The translations under genes and the position numbers were made by a program. Under the pieces are notes generated by a model. It was not told where the DNA came from. It was given only the letters and a program-made list of their open reading frames with translations, and made no database searches. From CBDUQI01 sp965369325 (GTDB taxonomy: Bacteria; Pseudomonadota; Gammaproteobacteria; Steroidobacterales; JBCBZW01), in NCBI GenBank assembly GCA_965369325.1, contig CBDUQI010000002.1, forward strand, positions 18,374 to 82,373: a stretch of 64,000 nucleotides of DNA. Reading direction: 5' to 3'. Below, piece after piece: positions 61,526-64,000 of the stretch. Positions within the stretch are counted from its first letter, which is position 1, and every line of letters starts with the position of its first letter.

Positions 61526-63373
61526 TTACTGCCCCAGCACCCCGTAGCGCATTAGCCAGTAACGGTATTTGGCAGCGCTGTTCATGCGTGTGGCGATGTG
61601 TTCGTGTAACGGCTGCCAGCGCGTACCTGCCTGCACATAGGCGGCAGCCTGGCGTTGATCGCCGGCCTGCTGGATTGCAATAACTTCACGTAGTAATTGT
61701 GTGGTCGACTGATGAAAGCGCTCGTAGTTGATGCGTAGATGTCCCTCATCAGCCGCGGGGCTCAGTACGCCCGTATCCAGAAAATGGTTCATCTGAATAA
61801 GCTGCATATTCTGGTAGGGCTGCCCGGGCGAAGGGCGTACTTTTTGCAACACTCGCAGCACCCCATCGGCGTAAAACCCGCGTACGCCGGCCGCGTCCAG
61901 CAGGTCCTGCGCCTGCAGGTGGCGTGCGGCGAAAAGCGAGACCAGATCGGCCTTGAGCTCTTCAAACAGATCGGAGTATGCGCCTAGTGACTCATCAAGC
62001 GAGCGGCCATCAGTGCTTGCATCCGGGCCCAGATAGTGGCCAACCTCATGCCACAGCGTGCGCTGAAATCCACTTTGCTTGGTGAAGTCCACAAGATGCT
62101 CTGGCGCCACTGCCGCCGCAAACGCCGCCCGGCGATTGTCGTACAGCTGCGCATGCGTGAGAAGGTTGTAGCGTAGTAAAATCGTGCGGCCGTATTTGCG
62201 TGAGTGATCGGGGTCGTTCGGCAAAATGGTAGCGGTGTTGGTGCTACGCGCCTGGCCAAAGTCCGCTACCACGTTGTAGACGCCCACTGGGATGTCACTG
62301 CGGATGCGCTTGGTGTCTTCGTACGGTAACGCATCCTGCAATTTCTGCAGGCTGGCAATTGCGGTGGCCAGCGCCTCGCTGCGTTGGGTGTCGCGCAACA
62401 GGAGGCTTAGGCCAAAGAAGGTTTTGCTGCCGAACAGTTTATCGTCGTAGGTCTCGTAGCTCCCGATCTGTGCGTTGATGTTACCGAACGTGCCTGTTAC
62501 CCATGCCGCATCACCCGCTTCGTAGTCGTCGCTGAGCAGATCTGTCGCGCGCAGTCGCAGATACTGGGCAAAGTCTGGTGCGTCCACCTGCGCGTGGGTG
62601 GCAGCATCGCGCAACAATTGCGATGCCCGCAGTAGCTCCGGGGCGTAGGCGAGCGAGTAGGGCACGGCATACAGTGTCTGTTCGCCTCGGTGCTCCATCC
62701 CTATTTCCGCGAGCGCGTGCAGCCGCGCTTCAAGTGGTGGATGCAGCAATGCCAATCCCGGATGACGCTCTAGCATTGCGATATCCTGGGCCACATTTGC
62801 CGGAGTGGCGAACTTTACGACTGTGCGCGGGTGCAGCAGCATATCGCGCTCTTCGGGGTGCGCGCTGATGTACGCCTCGATCCATTCGGGCGTAATACTC
62901 CACGGGTACACATTGCGCCCGGGCTGCTCCTCCTCAACCGGCAGAAAGGGCACTCGCTTATTCTGCAGGGTGGTCGCCACCGGCCCGTTGAACAGCCAGT
63001 AAAGTTGCGCCAATCGGGAGATCAGCGGGTCATCGGGGCCAGGCGGGTGCGCGCTTACCAGCGCTTCCAGCGCGGCGTGCGCCTGTGGGTGCTGGGACTG
63101 TTCGTACAGGTGCTGAAAAATAGATCCCACCTCCAGCAGCAGGTTCAGTACCTGCCGCTCATTGCTGTTGAGGTGCTCCAGCGATGGGGCCAGGTGCACC
63201 GCTAGCGTGCGCTCGAGCACCTGATCAACCTGCGTGTTGTTCCAGTAGCCCTCGCCGATGCTCACGATCGGTGCCTGCGCGGAGTTGATGTTGCGGGCCC
63301 GGGCATGCTGCGGTGGGAGCAGGCTGCCCAGTACAGCCAGCGCCAGTAATGCGATAGAAAAGCATTTGAGCAT
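61526..63373 (-). CDS. Exported zinc metallopeptidase, M49 (dipeptidyl-peptidase III)-like
   Basis: A 615-residue protein from the ATG at 63373 (GGAGGG six bases upstream; the frame is open to 63409). The signal peptide is MLKCFSIALLALAVLGSLLP. Zinc-site candidates are HEVGH (about residue 442), the pentapeptide form HEXXH, and EELKADL (about 470) corresponding to the EExxAE-type glutamate motif of M49 peptidases. Overall length and the FGNINAQIGSYETYDDKLFG and KRIRSDIPVGVYNVVADFGQ segments fit distant bacterial relatives of dipeptidyl-peptidase III. It would remove dipeptides from the N-terminus of peptides in the periplasm. Classic M49 enzymes have the hexapeptide HEXXGH; the pentapeptide form has, as I recall, been reported in at least one bacterial member. 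Family assignment is good, exact activity unproven. Confidence 0.82.
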   Translation of the reverse strand: MLKCFSIALLALAVLGSLLPPQHARARNINSAQAPIVSIGEGYWNNTQVDQVLERTLAVHLAPSLEHLNSNERQVLNLLLEVGSIFQHLYEQSQHPQAHAALEALVSAHPPGPDDPLISRLAQLYWLFNGPVATTLQNKRVPFLPVEEEQPGRNVYPWSITPEWIEAYISAHPEERDMLLHPRTVVKFATPANVAQDIAMLERHPGLALLHPPLEARLHALAEIGMEHRGEQTLYAVPYSLAYAPELLRASQLLRDAATHAQVDAPDFAQYLRLRATDLLSDDYEAGDAAWVTGTFGNINAQIGSYETYDDKLFGSKTFFGLSLLLRDTQRSEALATAIASLQKLQDALPYEDTKRIRSDIPVGVYNVVADFGQARSTNTATILPNDPDHSRKYGRTILLRYNLLTHAQLYDNRRAAFAAAVAPEHLVDFTKQSGFQRTLWHEVGHYLGPDASTDGRSLDESLGAYSDLFEELKADLVSLFAARHLQAQDLLDAAGVRGFYADGVLRVLQKVRPSPGQPYQNMQLIQMNHFLDTGVLSPAADEGHLRINYERFHQSTTQLLREVIAIQQAGDQRQAAAYVQAGTRWQPLHEHIATRMNSAAKYRYWLMRYGVLGQ

Positions 63374-63469
63374 GTGCCCTCCGCGGGGCAGGCAATTGCC
63401 TGCGGCCAAGTGTGGGAATGGATTGGCGCAGGCGTGCGCACGAAGGACGCCAGGCGTGCCCTCAGCAGG

Positions 63470-63952
63470 CTAACCGCCAAAGTGGGGATGGATAACCCGG
63501 TCGCCAGGCTTGATACCCAGCTTTTCGGCGAGCCCGCCATTGATTTCAAGCACTCCTACCGCGTCGTCATCAGCCACATGCCGTGACAAGGTACGCGGTT
63601 TGGCGCCAGCGGAGATGTTGATGATGCGCCCATCCGGATCAAGAAAAATAATATCCAGTGGAATAAACGTGTTCTTCATCCAGAACGATAATGGGGCAGG
63701 CGTGGGGAATACGAACAGCATGCCGGTATCGGACGGCAGTTCGCGTACGTACATGAGCCCCTGGGTGCGGTGTGCGGGCGTTTCGGCCAGATGCACGGAG
63801 AACTTGTGAGCCTGATTTGTGCTGGCGCTTATCACCTGCACTTGCGACAGCGGATAGCTATCTAAGGGAAGGCGATCAGCCTGCCCGGTGCATGCACCGA
63901 GCAGGCCAATCAGACCGGTCAGCCAAACGGCTGCTGTGCGGACGCTCCGCAC
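63470..63952 (-). CDS. DUF192 lipoprotein
   Basis: A 160-residue protein. The GTG at 63952 gives a compact lipoprotein signal (MRSVRTAAVWLTGLIGLLGA followed by C); the frame is open to 63982. Residues about 40-160 are a DUF192 domain with the usual order: FSVHLAETPAHRTQGLMYVR, MLFVFPTPAPLSFWMKNTFI, PLDIIFLDPDGRI and VLEINGGLAEKLGIKPGD. DUF192 proteins are common, small, of unknown function and often exported. The start lies seven bases after the stop of the partial gene at the window edge, so the two are probably co-transcribed. Confidence 0.9.
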   Translation of the reverse strand: MRSVRTAAVWLTGLIGLLGACTGQADRLPLDSYPLSQVQVISASTNQAHKFSVHLAETPAHRTQGLMYVRELPSDTGMLFVFPTPAPLSFWMKNTFIPLDIIFLDPDGRIINISAGAKPRTLSRHVADDDAVGVLEINGGLAEKLGIKPGDRVIHPHFGG

Positions 63953-63959
63953 CGCCGGC

Positions 63960-64000
63960 TTAGTTGGTGATGCGCAGTACAACGCGGCGGTTGCGGGCGC
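63960..64000 (-). CDS. OmpA-family protein, C-terminal end only (partial)
   Basis: The last bases of the window, read on the minus strand, give ARNRRVVLRITN and a TAA stop at 63960-63962. This is the usual ending of OmpA-like peptidoglycan-binding domains (N-R-R-V followed by alternating hydrophobic residues). Only 13 codons including the stop are visible; the gene continues beyond position 64000. Confidence 0.6.
   Translation of the reverse strand, partial: ARNRRVVLRITN

Noticed and set aside
1..64000. CRISPR array, tRNA, rRNA, complete transposon or prophage
   Set aside because: No regularly spaced repeats with spacers, no tRNA T-loop signature in the gaps, no transposase, integrase or phage structural genes were recognised; weak or short examples could be missed without a computed search.

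Overview
The window is GC-rich, densely coding DNA from a Gram-negative bacterium, most likely a gammaproteobacterium. This rests on the TonB-dependent receptor, many lipoprotein signals, a MocR regulator with a divergent EamA exporter, a DUF192 protein, a CadC-like regulator and an OmpA-type C-terminus. The lineage is inferred from gene families; no rRNA, tRNA, CRISPR array, complete insertion sequence or prophage was seen.

Layout. Positions 239-6988 hold assorted envelope genes: a DUF4097-like repeat protein, a TonB-domain protein, a DUF547 protein, a TPR-Asp/Asn beta-hydroxylase next to a NahK-like sugar kinase, and two small secreted proteins. Positions 7056-8521 are an AT-richer patch of short unrelated genes (lipoprotein-like, cupin, NTF2-like, and a truncated secretion-signal gene) with attC-like palindromes, resembling a decayed integron-cassette segment. 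A MocR/EamA pair follows (8522-10976).

Cluster A (11142-31594) is about 20 kb on one strand, with genes mostly touching or overlapping. It encodes three TPR proteins, four CRTAC1-type proteins (FG-GAP/VCBS repeats plus ASPIC/UnbV), a 1118-residue TPR/FG-GAP/UnbV fusion, a membrane-anchored pentaheme cytochrome c with its own TPR tail, a nitrilase-fold amidase and a P-domain protein with a sorting-signal-like C-terminus. All except the amidase carry export signals or membrane anchors, so I read it as an envelope or surface assembly with an electron-transfer component. Its chemistry is unknown.

Positions 31614-38794 hold a methyltransferase, an orphan GAF histidine kinase, photolyase, a DUF4826-like protein, a CadC-like regulator behind three 13-bp tandem repeats, a DsbC/thioredoxin-like protein and a small secreted protein.

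Cluster B (38981-56460) has four consecutive TPR-sulfotransferases on the plus strand. They converge on a minus-strand operon that encodes a TPR/2OG-oxygenase/TPR/sulfotransferase fusion, a stand-alone 2OG-Fe(II) oxygenase and a second TPR-Asp/Asn beta-hydroxylase. An ExeA-like ATPase with a SPOR domain and a TonB-dependent receptor with repeated operator-like sites flank it. Hydroxylation and sulfation domains appear side by side and fused in one chain, which points to a coordinated, apparently undescribed modification system. The best candidate for an unrecognised system in this window is Cluster B, followed by Cluster A.

The right end (56783-64000) carries a methyltransferase, a lysine-rich histone-H1-like protein, a periplasmic amidohydrolase, two lipoproteins, an M49-like metallopeptidase with a pentapeptide HEXXH motif, a DUF192 protein and the last codons of an OmpA-family gene. 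Several start sites below were moved from the longest possible reading frame to starts with better ribosome-binding sites or signal peptides.
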